From: Nitrospira sp.
GTDB taxonomy: Bacteria; Nitrospirota; Nitrospiria; Nitrospirales; Nitrospiraceae
DNA: 64,000 nucleotides
Direction: 5' to 3'
Assembly: GCA_024330965.1 (NCBI GenBank)
Contig: JANDJL010000006.1
Span: 1 to 64,000 of the forward strand
In this document: piece after piece, positions 26,477 through 34,197 of the stretch
How the letters are laid out: each line of letters starts with the position of its first letter
How positions within the stretch are numbered: the first letter of the stretch is position 1
Notes under the pieces: generated by a model
Seen by the model: only the letters and a program-made list of their open reading frames with translations
Told to the model about the DNA's origin: nothing
Databases searched by the model: none
Translations under genes and position numbers: made by a program

Positions 26477-27921
26477 CGAACCGTCTCCTGCTTGCTGAGC
26501 CTGAGATACTCCTCGCGCGCCTGATGGTGATCCACGATCGGCGCAGGGTAGTCGATGCCGATTCGGCATCGTGCGTCTTCCTGTTCGCCGAGGGACATCA
26601 AATGAGGTTCGTGAATGTTGGCGGTTGGGACGGAGGCCAGTTCCGGCACGTAGCGCCGAATGTAGAGCCCTTCCGGATCGAACTTTTTGCTCTGCAAGGT
26701 GGGATTGAAAATGCGAGAGCCCTGCATCGAATCCGTTCCCGTTGAGGCGCACCACTGCCAATTGCCGTTGTTGGCTGCCACATCGGCGTCGAGCAGGTGA
26801 GCCATGAAATACCGTTCACCACTTTGCCAGTCGATCCGAAGGTCTTTGACGAGGAACGAGGCCACGATCATCCGGACACGGTTGTGCATCCAGCCTGTTT
26901 GCTTTAATTGCCTCATGCCGGCATCCACAATCGGATAACCGGTCCTTCCCTCGCACCAGGCGTGAAACAGCCGATCTCGTTCGTGGCCCGGCTCGCGGAC
27001 AGGCGGGGAGACCCCGCGCCGGAACGGCCCAGAGATCACATGAGGAAACTCGGCCAGTACTTGCTGAAAAAACTCCCGCCAAATCAACTCGTCGATCCAG
27101 ATGAGCACGTCAGGCCGAGATCTGTCTCCACGCTTTTGCCGCAACGTTTGAAGTGCCGCCAGAATCGCGGCGCGGGGGGAAATCGTGCCAAAACGAAAGT
27201 GGGGAGAGAGTTGGGAGCTCCCGTCACTGCCGGGAATGTTACGACCAGTGCCGTAGCGATGCAGAGGCCCTTCACAAAACTGGCGCAGCCGTTTCCACGC
27301 TTGGCGTTCGCCTGGTTCAATCCAGGGAGAGAGGGATTCATAGCCCAGCTCGTCTGCGGATGGCAAGGGACCTGATGGCGGCATCGCCGCCTGTTTCGAG
27401 GCGGTCAAGGAAGTCGGGGTCGAAATCGCCGTTGGCCGGGTGGTATGCCATTGGGCCCACCAGCGCGCCCGATAGGCGCTGTATCGTTGCAGCGGCTCCC
27501 CGGTCGAACCGCGGATTTCCTGCGACTCGAACACCACGTGGTCCTTGAACGTCCTGACGATCACTCCCATTTGTTTCAGCTTCTGCTGCACCTGTCTATC
27601 TCGAATCACCGCCCGCGGCTCGTAGTCGCGATTCCAATAGACGACATCGGCTTTCCACTCTTGCGCGGCGCGAACGACCTCTTCGACCGGTTCGCCGCGC
27701 CGCCACTCGAGCGTGAGACCTCGATCAGCCAGCGAGGCGGCCAACTCGCGCAGCGACCCCAGCATGAAGTTCACGCAGGCCGCTCCAAACTCTCGAGAAC
27801 GAAGCAGCGGGTCATCGAACACGAAGAGCGGGATCACCTCGTCACATTCGTAGCAGGCCGCGCTCAAGGCCGGCTGGTCGGCCAGGCGAAGGTCTCTTCG
27901 AAACCAAACGATACCACGCAT
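26473..27921 (-). CDS. phrB: Deoxyribodipyrimidine photolyase, class I type
   Basis: Repairs UV cyclobutane pyrimidine dimers with blue light and FADH-. The 482-aa protein starts RGIVWFRRDLRL, typical of the photolyase antenna domain. The FAD domain carries EPGERQAWKRL, RFGTISPRAA, WREFFQQVL, GRTGYPIVDAGMRQL, WMHNRVRMIVASFL, YFMAHLLDADVAANNGNW and, further on, ASTGTDS. The Trp-rich WQW stretch is compatible with the electron-transfer chain. It lies 147 bp after the TIGR01777 epimerase and overlaps the DUF523-DUF1722 gene. Confidence 0.95.
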   Translation of the reverse strand: MRGIVWFRRDLRLADQPALSAACYECDEVIPLFVFDDPLLRSREFGAACVNFMLGSLRELAASLADRGLTLEWRRGEPVEEVVRAAQEWKADVVYWNRDYEPRAVIRDRQVQQKLKQMGVIVRTFKDHVVFESQEIRGSTGEPLQRYSAYRARWWAQWHTTRPTAISTPTSLTASKQAAMPPSGPLPSADELGYESLSPWIEPGERQAWKRLRQFCEGPLHRYGTGRNIPGSDGSSQLSPHFRFGTISPRAAILAALQTLRQKRGDRSRPDVLIWIDELIWREFFQQVLAEFPHVISGPFRRGVSPPVREPGHERDRLFHAWCEGRTGYPIVDAGMRQLKQTGWMHNRVRMIVASFLVKDLRIDWQSGERYFMAHLLDADVAANNGNWQWCASTGTDSMQGSRIFNPTLQSKKFDPEGLYIRRYVPELASVPTANIHEPHLMSLGEQEDARCRIGIDYPAPIVDHHQAREEYLRLSKQETVR

Positions 27922-28068
27922 GTGTCGCCTCAGAGTCGTGACGGGCGAGGGTTTGTCGCTCCGCCAGGAGCCACGGTCGTGTGTCAGTGCAAACGTCTCC
28001 CACGATCCTGGAAACCATGTCGCCGGCCAAGGAGATCGGACTGAAGGTGGACGTTCTCGCCGGCACGC

Positions 28069-28983
28069 TCATTCCTTTGAGAAAATCGCCCGCAGGGCCG
28101 ACTCCAACATCGGGAACCGAAAGACATACCCACCCGCCAGCGCCTTGGCCGGGCGAACACGCTGTCCGGTCGTCAATAGTGATCCCAGTTCCCCCAACGC
28201 GAGGTGCAAGGCTACGCGCGGGACCGGGAGCCAGGAGGGGCGGCCAAGAACCAGCCCAAGGATGTTGCAGAATCTCCTCATGGTTTCCGGCTCGGGCGCG
28301 ACAGCATTGAGCGGGCCCGAGACATGGGGCGTTTCGAGCGCCCAGTGGATCAGTCCGATGTGATCCTGTCGATGGATCCAGGAGACCCACTGGTTTCCTG
28401 GCAAAATCGGTCCTCCTAGAAAAAGTTTGAACGGGAGGACCATACGTGGCAACGCACCGCCGTCCCGTTCCAGCACCATGCCGGTACGGAGCAGCACCAC
28501 GCGTGTTCCGAATTGTCCGGCGAGCGAGGCTTCTGCCTCCCACTGGAGGCAGAGGTCCGCCAGGAATCCCCGGCCGGGGGGCGAACGTTCGTCCAGGATT
28601 CGGTCATCGCTGGCTCCGTAGTAGCCGATGCCTGACGCATTGATGAGGACCGAGGGACGAGACGATTGACGGGAAATGGCTTGGACGAGCAGGCGCGTCG
28701 TGAGAATTCGGCTGTCGGAGATCTGCCGCTTTCGTGCCTCCGTCCAGCGCGATTCAGCGATCGGTGCTCCAGCCAGGTTGATGACGGCATCGGCTCCATC
28801 AAGACACCGTTCCCAGGCTCCCTCCCGCACACCGTCCCATTCGACCACCACCGGGTTGGCCTGCGTTCCTTGCGGCAGTCCTCTTGCCCTGGCGAGCACG
28901 GTCACACGATGACCGCCTTGAACTAAGGAAGTGCACAGGGCTCGGCCGATAAATCCCGTCCCTCCAGCCACAATAATGTTCAT
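28069..28983 (-). CDS. TIGR01777-family NAD(P)-binding epimerase-like protein
   Basis: Extended SDR fold, 304 aa: dinucleotide-binding GGTGFIGRAL at the start, INLAGAPIAESRW near 90, the ASGIGYYG region near 120 with the conserved Tyr, and a DUF1731-like C-terminus (LGRPSWLPVPRVAL, about 240-300). Function is unassigned in bacteria, though genes of this family are often found beside phr and YbgA-like genes, as here. First of the four-gene DNA-repair-linked stretch. Confidence 0.9.
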   Translation of the reverse strand: MNIIVAGGTGFIGRALCTSLVQGGHRVTVLARARGLPQGTQANPVVVEWDGVREGAWERCLDGADAVINLAGAPIAESRWTEARKRQISDSRILTTRLLVQAISRQSSRPSVLINASGIGYYGASDDRILDERSPPGRGFLADLCLQWEAEASLAGQFGTRVVLLRTGMVLERDGGALPRMVLPFKLFLGGPILPGNQWVSWIHRQDHIGLIHWALETPHVSGPLNAVAPEPETMRRFCNILGLVLGRPSWLPVPRVALHLALGELGSLLTTGQRVRPAKALAGGYVFRFPMLESALRAIFSKE

Positions 28984-29088
28984 GACGCTCCGTCCATCAG
29001 GGTGATCTTGTCGGCGTTCGCGAAGGCCGCCCCGCGTCGCGTCTCCGTCATGCCTCTGATTCGCCGTCCGGCGTTCTTATGAAATCCC

Positions 29089-29220
29089 TCAAAGACCTCT
29101 AGACTCTTTTCTGCTCGTGCGTTGTCGTACCGGGACCGAGCGCATCGAATCCTCGATGATGAATCTGCGGATCACCGTCTCAACTGCCAATGCGAGTACC
29201 AGGATCGTTATTGTGACCAT
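29089..29220 (-). CDS. Tiny single-span membrane protein (43 aa)
   Basis: GAGGAGGAG sits directly before two consecutive ATG codons (29223 and 29220), one of the best ribosome binding sites in this part of the window. The product begins with one hydrophobic helix (MVTITILVLALAVETVI), followed by a basic tail (RRF, RQRTSRKESR). No family recognised. It lies between the SUMF1-like gene and the epimerase, same strand. Chance occurrence remains possible because of its length. Confidence 0.4.
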   Translation of the reverse strand: MVTITILVLALAVETVIRRFIIEDSMRSVPVRQRTSRKESRGL

Positions 29221-29274
29221 CATCTCCTCCTCATGTGTAGAACCAAGGTGTGTGCGTCGGAGCGGCTCAGCGTG

Positions 29275-29318
29275 CTGAGGAGCCGGGTCTCTCGAAACCG
29301 AGAGCCCGGCTACCTCAG
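29275..29318. repeat. Long imperfect hairpin (about 19 bp stem, 4-nt loop)
   Basis: CTGAGG-AGCCGGG-CTCTCG pairs with CGAGAG-CCCGGCT-CCTCAG around the loop AAAC, with single-base bulges at 29288 and 29312. On the minus strand it lies after the SUMF1-like gene and about 55 nt before the tiny membrane ORF. There is no T-run, so it may be an mRNA stability or leader element, or a dispersed repeat. Confidence 0.6.
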
Positions 29319-29430
29319 AGGGCCGCGCCGTGCGGAGTAGCGGCACGACCCAGGAGACCGGCCTCCGCCTCGCTTATGTGCTCGATGCTGTTCCATACCG
29401 CTCATGATGTCCGATGGGGTCATGGTTCTT

Positions 29431-30273
29431 TTATTCCGCTTCTGCGTTGAGACTTCGGGCACATCGAAAACCGGTACCATGCGTTTGAAGAGCAAATCCG
29501 CCTCGCCCTCTGGCCGCGGCCCGAATGTCGTTTGCGGGGCTGTGCCAGGAGCCTCCCCTGATGGACCGCACCACTCCCTTTTTCTCAGGACCTTGGGGGT
29601 TTCGATCTGGCGCATGCGCGTAATAGTCCGCGTCGTACCAATCAGCCACCCACTCCCGCGCATTGCCGGCCATATCCTTGACACCGTAGGGAGAGTCTCC
29701 TTCGGGTAGCGATCCTACGGCGTGCAGGGTCCTCTGATCGTCCCATTCCCGGTCAAAGTTTGCTCGCCGGGGAGTCGGCGGGTCATTGCCCCATGGATAC
29801 AGGCGGCCGTCGGTCCCACGAGCGGCCTTTTCCCACTCGGCTTCCGTGGGCAATCGTTTTTTAGCCCAATGGCAATAGGCCGTGGCATCATACCAGGTTG
29901 TCTGCACGACGGGCAGTTGCTCGAGTCCCTCGATGGATTGAAGCGGGCCGGTTCCGAAGGGATTGGGAGGAGGGCGGTGGCCGGTCGCCTTAACGAATCG
30001 CATGTACCGTTCGTTGGTGACTTCGACTTGATCGATTTCGAATGCGTCGAGATAGATGGATCGCTGTGGCCATTCGTCCGGTCGGCCTTGTCCCTCTGGG
30101 CTGCCCATGAGAAATTCACCGGCCGGGATGATGACCATCGGGACCGGGTCCGGTCCGTGCGAGGAAGGGGACGATGTGCCAGCGGCCGCCCATTGCTCCG
30201 CTCCCAGCATCGTCGTGGCAATCAACGTGATCTCGATAAGCCGACTCCAGCTATCGTTCGGACCGATTCTCAC
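29431..30273 (-). CDS. Secreted SUMF1/FGE-fold protein lacking catalytic Cys pair
   Basis: A signal-like N-terminus (LIEITLIATTMLGAEQWAAAG) and then a formylglycine-generating-enzyme-type domain (about 45-275): MVIIPAGEFLMGS, IDQVEVTNERYMRFV, LPTEAEWEKAARG, YGVKDMAGNAREWVADWY, RGGSWHSP, GFRCARS. The copper-binding Cys-x4-Cys of genuine FGE, just after RGGS, is missing; the only Cys in the region is the structural one in GFRC. A binding or scaffolding role is therefore likelier than sulfatase activation. It overlaps the preceding small secreted-protein gene by four bases. Confidence 0.85.
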   Translation of the reverse strand: MRIGPNDSWSRLIEITLIATTMLGAEQWAAAGTSSPSSHGPDPVPMVIIPAGEFLMGSPEGQGRPDEWPQRSIYLDAFEIDQVEVTNERYMRFVKATGHRPPPNPFGTGPLQSIEGLEQLPVVQTTWYDATAYCHWAKKRLPTEAEWEKAARGTDGRLYPWGNDPPTPRRANFDREWDDQRTLHAVGSLPEGDSPYGVKDMAGNAREWVADWYDADYYAHAPDRNPQGPEKKGVVRSIRGGSWHSPANDIRAAARGRGGFALQTHGTGFRCARSLNAEAE

Positions 30274-30641
30274 TTCTTCGACTCCTTGCTCCCCTCGATG
30301 GCATGGGTGGTGTGGATCCGAACGAGGTTCACCAGGCGCTCAACCGTTCGGTTGTCCCCCCGCTGTGCGGCTTCGAGTGCCTGGGTGATGAGGGCCCTGG
30401 CTTCGTGCAGGTGTTCTTCGATCGTGGCCTGAAGCGAGGGTGATGCCACGGTGCCACCCAACGCCGCCCGGTGATAGACTTCCCAGGCGTCGTCAACCTC
30501 GTGAGCAGCTTGATGCACGGTTCGGATGACTTCTTGATACGAAGGGTCCATGCCTCCTCCCTCAAGAGGACCGGCGGTCAGGGAAGAAGGCTCCAGATAC
30601 GAGATGAGCAGAATGCCGGGAATCAACAGTCCTCTCTTCAT
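30270..30641 (-). CDS. Small secreted protein, unknown
   Basis: A 123-aa protein beginning MKRGLLIPGILLISYLEPSSLTAG, a plausible signal peptide. The mature part is helical and rich in His/Glu/Ala, with EEHLHEARALITQALEAAQRGD resembling a single TPR-like or four-helix segment. No family recognised. Translational coupling (ATGA) to the downstream SUMF1-fold gene and co-direction with the upstream one suggest that the three envelope proteins work together. Confidence 0.65.
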   Translation of the reverse strand: MKRGLLIPGILLISYLEPSSLTAGPLEGGGMDPSYQEVIRTVHQAAHEVDDAWEVYHRAALGGTVASPSLQATIEEHLHEARALITQALEAAQRGDNRTVERLVNLVRIHTTHAIEGSKESKK

Positions 30642-30732
30642 ATGCGGGGCTCCGTTATGAGCGGTCGATCAAGTGGTTTCATGCACACGCGCGTGCAAGG
30701 CCGTGCGGAATGGATCGGTTGAGTCCGCCGGG

Positions 30733-31686
30733 TCATTGGTTTCGCTTCATCGCTTTCTGAATCAGATCGCGGGTGGCGACATATTCTTGGTTGTCCGGGT
30801 CGATGGCCAATGCTTTTTCAATGGCGGTCAACGCGTTCGCGTACTTCTCGGCTCCCATGAAGATCAGCGTTTGGATGAATGCGTCACGTGCCTCCTGTCT
30901 CAGGTCGTCGGAAACCACCCGGGCCGATTTGGCACAGCGGAATCCCAGCCCCACTCCATAAGAATTATTCTCCGGCTGGTTCCAGAACCGGTGGCTGGTG
31001 TGGAGCGAGGTTTCCGGCGCCAACCATGACCCGCCGCGAAGGACACGGACCGGCCCCTGGTTGGCAAAGTTGTACCCCTTCTCCGGTCCCTGGGGATTGA
31101 GGGCCACACTCTTCTTGTAATAGTCGGGGGCATACCAGTCCTGGACCCACTCGAAGACGTTTCCCGCCATGTTATAGACGCCGAAGCCGCTCACACCATC
31201 CGGATAGGAATCGACTGGGGTCGTGCGCCCGACGTTTTGACCATAGTTGGCCTTGGTCGGATCGAGTGTATGACCCCAGGGGTAATGGTTGTCTCCGGAA
31301 GGGCCTTTGGCCGCCCGTTCCCATTCCGCTTCCGTCGGCAGTCTCTTCCCTTCCCACTTACAGAAGGCGGCGGCGTCGGTCCAACTGACTCCCACGACGG
31401 GCTGATCAGGCTTGTTTAGCCGCGGATCGTCCCAATAGGCGGGAGCGGGATGGCCCGTCGCCTTCATGAATTCGCGATAGCGGGCGTTGGACGTTTCGTA
31501 CTTGTCGATGTAATAGGCATCGAGCACGACTTGGTGTTTGGGTTCGTCGGAATGTTCGTTGCTTCCCATCGTGAATTCGCCGTGGGGGATCAGCACCATA
31601 TCGGTTTCGGTGGCGGAAACAGCCGTCACCGCCACGAGGGAAATGGCTCCCCCCACCATGAGCATGATGAGTTTGTGACTCCGCAT
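30733..31686 (-). CDS. Secreted SUMF1/FGE-fold protein with C-terminal TPR-like segment
   Basis: A signal peptide (MVGGAISLVAVTAVSA, about 10-26) is followed by an FGE-type domain (28-258): MVLIPHGEFTMGS, IDKYETSNARYREFM, LPTEAEWERAAKG, FGVYNMAGNVFEWVQDWY, RGGSWLAP, GFRCAKS. As in the neighbouring homologue, no Cys pair follows RGGS, so it cannot be a copper-dependent FGE. The last 55 residues (GAEKYANALTAIEKALAIDP) form a TPR-like hairpin. AAGGAGG lies before the ATG. It starts 31 bp after the zinc-ribbon gene, pointing to one transcript. Confidence 0.88.
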   Translation of the reverse strand: MRSHKLIMLMVGGAISLVAVTAVSATETDMVLIPHGEFTMGSNEHSDEPKHQVVLDAYYIDKYETSNARYREFMKATGHPAPAYWDDPRLNKPDQPVVGVSWTDAAAFCKWEGKRLPTEAEWERAAKGPSGDNHYPWGHTLDPTKANYGQNVGRTTPVDSYPDGVSGFGVYNMAGNVFEWVQDWYAPDYYKKSVALNPQGPEKGYNFANQGPVRVLRGGSWLAPETSLHTSHRFWNQPENNSYGVGLGFRCAKSARVVSDDLRQEARDAFIQTLIFMGAEKYANALTAIEKALAIDPDNQEYVATRDLIQKAMKRNQ

Positions 31687-31717
31687 GATCGTCCTCCTTC
31701 AGCAGTCGTTCATGTGT

Positions 31718-32011
31718 CTAGGCGGTCACCCACAATTCCGCAGAGAAAGCCGAAGTCCTGCCCGGGGCAGTGCATTGTCGACTCTGTCCGAGTCGGCGAT
31801 GATGCAGGATCACAGGATCGACGATGTCGCCGCACTGGATGCAGCGCAGGGTGGCACACTCCAGCTCGCGGTCGCTGTTCAAGAGATCCATGCACATGTG
31901 GCCGACTAAGAGCCCCCCGCATCGGGTACAGGTCTGGCTAGATGTACCATTATCTGGATGGACTCCTTCGATTCCCCTTTTACTCACTTGTTCTGAGAGT
32001 AGTGAAGCCAT
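31718..32011 (-). CDS. Small zinc-ribbon protein
   Basis: A 97-aa cytoplasmic protein with two CxxC pairs, CTRC (28-31) and CIQC (57-60), forming a probable zinc ribbon, plus the conserved-looking GDIVDPVIL after the second pair. I recall short proteins of this pattern from Nitrospira genomes, function unknown. The last 20 residues look unconserved. AGAGGT precedes the ATG, and a good sigma-70 promoter lies 42-70 bp upstream. First gene of the minus-strand operon divergent from the CarH-type regulator. Confidence 0.7.
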   Translation of the reverse strand: MASLLSEQVSKRGIEGVHPDNGTSSQTCTRCGGLLVGHMCMDLLNSDRELECATLRCIQCGDIVDPVILHHRRLGQSRQCTAPGRTSAFSAELWVTA

Positions 32012-32052
32012 AGAAGACCTCTTTGTTAAATGTTCGTCATAGATACGTTCAA

Positions 32053-32081
32053 TGTATATCCAATTTGTTCATAGTTGTCAA
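32053..32081 (-). promoter_or_regulatory. Sigma-70 promoter for the zinc-ribbon/SUMF1 operon
   Basis: Read on the minus strand: a perfect TTGACA (32081-32076), a 17-bp spacer and TATACA (32058-32053). TATACA/TGTATA elements with AT-rich flanks resemble LitR/CarH-type operators known from other bacteria, so the divergent regulator probably binds here. The operator part is inference. Confidence 0.6.
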
Positions 32082-32099
32082 TGGTTATTTTATTAAATA

Positions 32100-32128
32100 T
32101 TGACAAAGAGTAAACATCCAGATAAGCT
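32100..32128 (+). promoter_or_regulatory. Promoter for the CarH-type regulator gene
   Basis: Perfect TTGACA (32100-32105), 17-bp spacer, then TAAGCT (32123-32128, three of six). Transcription would begin close to the GTG start at 32135, so the mRNA could be leaderless; no good ribosome binding site is visible. It lies about 20 bp from the opposing promoter, so one bound regulator could silence both. Confidence 0.45.
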
Positions 32129-32134
32129 AAAGTT

Positions 32135-33055
32135 GTGAAAAATCATAGAATTCATAGAGTTGCAAAATTGACCGGTTTGTCGCGTGATGTGATACGGGTC
32201 TGGGAAAAAAGGTATGGACTCATCAAGCCTCGTCGCAGCGCAAACCGCTATCGTGAATATACGGACGAAGATGTGGCGTTACTCAGATTTTTGAAAGAGG
32301 AAATAGATCGCGGCCAGACCATCGGCGCCCTTGCCATTGAGGGACGAGACTCACTGCTGCAACGCATGCGACTCGGCACGGCTCCAAAACTACAGGAACT
32401 GACGCCTCACAAGACGTTGCTGGATGAGTTGGTGGCGTGTCTTGATCCCGTCGATAAAGTACGGTTTGAACATAAACTCAATGGAGCGGTGGCGGTAATT
32501 CCCTTTGAGGAGGCCATCCAACGGATTCTGCTCCCATTGGAACGGGTGGTTGGTGAGCTGTGGCATCAAGGAAGAATCGACATCGCCGTTGAACATTACG
32601 TCACGAAGCTCATTCAGCAGAAACTGTTCGCCGTCATGAATCAGTTGCCGGCCAACGAGTATGGCCCGCGGCTTCTGATTGCCTGTCCTGAGGGGGAGTG
32701 GCATGAAATCGGCGCCCAAGCCGTGGCGTATTTGGCCGCAACGCGGGGCTGCCACGTGTATTATCTGGGCCCCAATCTTCCAACATCCGCGCTTGCGTCC
32801 TTCTGCGACCGAATCAAACCGGATTTGGTTCTTCTGTCTCTGACGGAGGTGAAATCGGCCGAAGAAGGAGCCGGTCTCTTGCGCGAACTTGATACGCTTG
32901 CAGAACGGTGGCCTGTCGCCATCGGCGGGCAGGGAGCGCGTTCTTTGGAACAGGCTCTGCGCCAAACTAAGGTTGAGCTCCTTGATGATCTGGTGCAATT
33001 CCAAGATCGGCTCACCGCGCTGCTGTCGGTTCACTCTCCTTTTTCCCGTTCGTAG
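32135..33055 (+). CDS. carH: CarH-type MerR regulator with B12-binding photoreceptor domain
   Basis: Of its 306 aa, an N-terminal MerR helix-turn-helix (HRVAKLTGLSRDVIRVWEKR, 6-25, with the NRYREYTDEDV wing), a four-helix B12-capping domain and a C-terminal cobalamin-binding domain can be seen. The light-sensing signature W-x9-EH is intact (Trp143, Glu153, His154), as is the lower-ligand motif PEGEWHEIG with His190. In CarH, adenosylcobalamin drives tetramer binding to DNA in the dark and light releases it. The start is GTG. The gene is divergent from the zinc-ribbon/SUMF1 operon, and a photolyase lies further along the same minus-strand series. Confidence 0.9.
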   Translation: MKNHRIHRVAKLTGLSRDVIRVWEKRYGLIKPRRSANRYREYTDEDVALLRFLKEEIDRGQTIGALAIEGRDSLLQRMRLGTAPKLQELTPHKTLLDELVACLDPVDKVRFEHKLNGAVAVIPFEEAIQRILLPLERVVGELWHQGRIDIAVEHYVTKLIQQKLFAVMNQLPANEYGPRLLIACPEGEWHEIGAQAVAYLAATRGCHVYYLGPNLPTSALASFCDRIKPDLVLLSLTEVKSAEEGAGLLRELDTLAERWPVAIGGQGARSLEQALRQTKVELLDDLVQFQDRLTALLSVHSPFSRS

Positions 33056-33156
33056 CGACGACCTTCGGGTTGCTTTCCGATACGCGACTCGGCGGCGGTT
33101 CGGGCGACGTCATGTCGTGAGAACACAATGAACGTGTACGGCACACGAAAGAGGAA

Positions 33157-33184
33157 GGAAGAGGGATTTGTCTCTGCCTCTTCC
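33157..33184. terminator. Possible bidirectional terminator hairpin
   Basis: GGAAGAGG and CCTCTTCC form an 8-bp perfect stem with a 12-nt loop between the convergent carH and DUF1566 genes. It lacks a clear T-run, so termination activity is uncertain. Confidence 0.4.
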
Positions 33185-33192
33185 CCCGTCCG

Positions 33193-33765
33193 CTACCGTG
33201 GATTGTCCGAATGGATGGGACCTCGCACACACCAGACCGGGAACGTGTAAATCCTAGTCATGCTCAGGACGTTTCCAAGAAAGGCATCGAGGTAACGGGC
33301 GTAAGACGGAAGATTAGCCTCGGGCACCACGGTCCAGTATGAGGTCTGGACGATGTTGAGAAAGGGATGACCAGGAGGAATATTAGGCCCGGGAGCATCG
33401 ATCGCCGGCCCGACAAGGCTCCGCATTTCGGCGGGAGATGGCAGACGCCACCCTTTTTGCCCGCCGATCACTCGACGAACGCAGGAGGCTCGGGCTTCGT
33501 TCCACGTGACACGCGTGCTGTCCGGCGCTAGCTCCCAGATGAGACCGGTTTCTTTGTCCAGCACGGCATCATTCTGGAAAGCGGGCAGAATTTCAAAACG
33601 GTTCTCCGCCGGGTGCGCCTCTTGCCAGCTCCGCACGATTTCCGCCATCAATTCCTCTTTTCCTACGGGCAAGCCGGCGGGCGTGCTCAACAGCAGGTAG
33701 GCAAGGAGAGACAGACTTCCAACTGCAACAACAAGAGCGCCGGCGATGATCCATTTGGGAGTCAT
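33193..33765 (-). CDS. Secreted/anchored DUF1566 (Lcl C-terminal-like) protein
   Basis: A 190-aa protein with one N-terminal membrane helix (IIAGALVVAVGSLSLLAYLLL) and a DUF1566-type domain (about 60-185): AVLDKETGLIWE, TWNEARASC, GWRLPSPAEMRSL, SYWTV and a final VWCVRG. This domain has a C-type-lectin-like look and is found in exported proteins, sometimes with binding functions. Two Cys could form a disulfide. Monocistronic; convergent with carH. Confidence 0.82.
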   Translation of the reverse strand: MTPKWIIAGALVVAVGSLSLLAYLLLSTPAGLPVGKEELMAEIVRSWQEAHPAENRFEILPAFQNDAVLDKETGLIWELAPDSTRVTWNEARASCVRRVIGGQKGWRLPSPAEMRSLVGPAIDAPGPNIPPGHPFLNIVQTSYWTVVPEANLPSYARYLDAFLGNVLSMTRIYTFPVWCVRGPIHSDNPR

Positions 33766-34197
33766 TGCTGTGCAGCGGCGGGACGAGATTCAAATCAAAA
33801 CCCACGGCGTTATGCCGGAAACGGGTGTCACCTGGTATGGGTGTTCGCCGGCACTTCGCCCGGTCCGAGTCCAGGATAGTCTTCTCTCAGTTCCTGGGTC
33901 AAGGAGAAGCCCGGCGAAACTCGTGTGCCAGCCTGTGTGTTGACCCTGTGTGTTGGCATGGAGCTTCGACATCGGACCGCCGTGAGGAAGCCTCATTGCA
34001 AAAGATCGGTCGGACGAGTCCGTATCGCTTGAAAATGCGGCTGTATCTTGACCGGATGGACGGCAAGAAACAACGGCCCCCTTGCCATGACTTCCGAAGG
34101 ATGTCTCGACAGAGGAGCCTCTCTCTTGGTACGCTGTGCTCCTATGGCTCGGAACTCACGAAAGCTGTCCGGCTTCCGATCGGCTGATCGACAGGCG
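33766..34197. other. 432-bp region without a supported gene
   Basis: Open frames here lack ribosome binding sites and family features. It contains a direct repeat, CCTGTGTGTTG at 33932-33942 and 33945-33955, two bases apart. It should hold the promoters of the DUF1566 gene (leftward) and of cimA (rightward), but I found no convincing -35/-10 pair. Confidence 0.5.

Noticed and set aside
30733..31686. Active sulfatase-modifying formylglycine-generating enzyme
   Set aside because: The fold is right but the copper-binding cysteines are missing and no sulfatase gene is nearby.
24285..33055. Mobile island or prophage around the light-linked genes
   Set aside because: No integrase, transposase, flanking direct repeats or tRNA insertion; composition looks like that of the neighbours apart from the AT-rich promoter.
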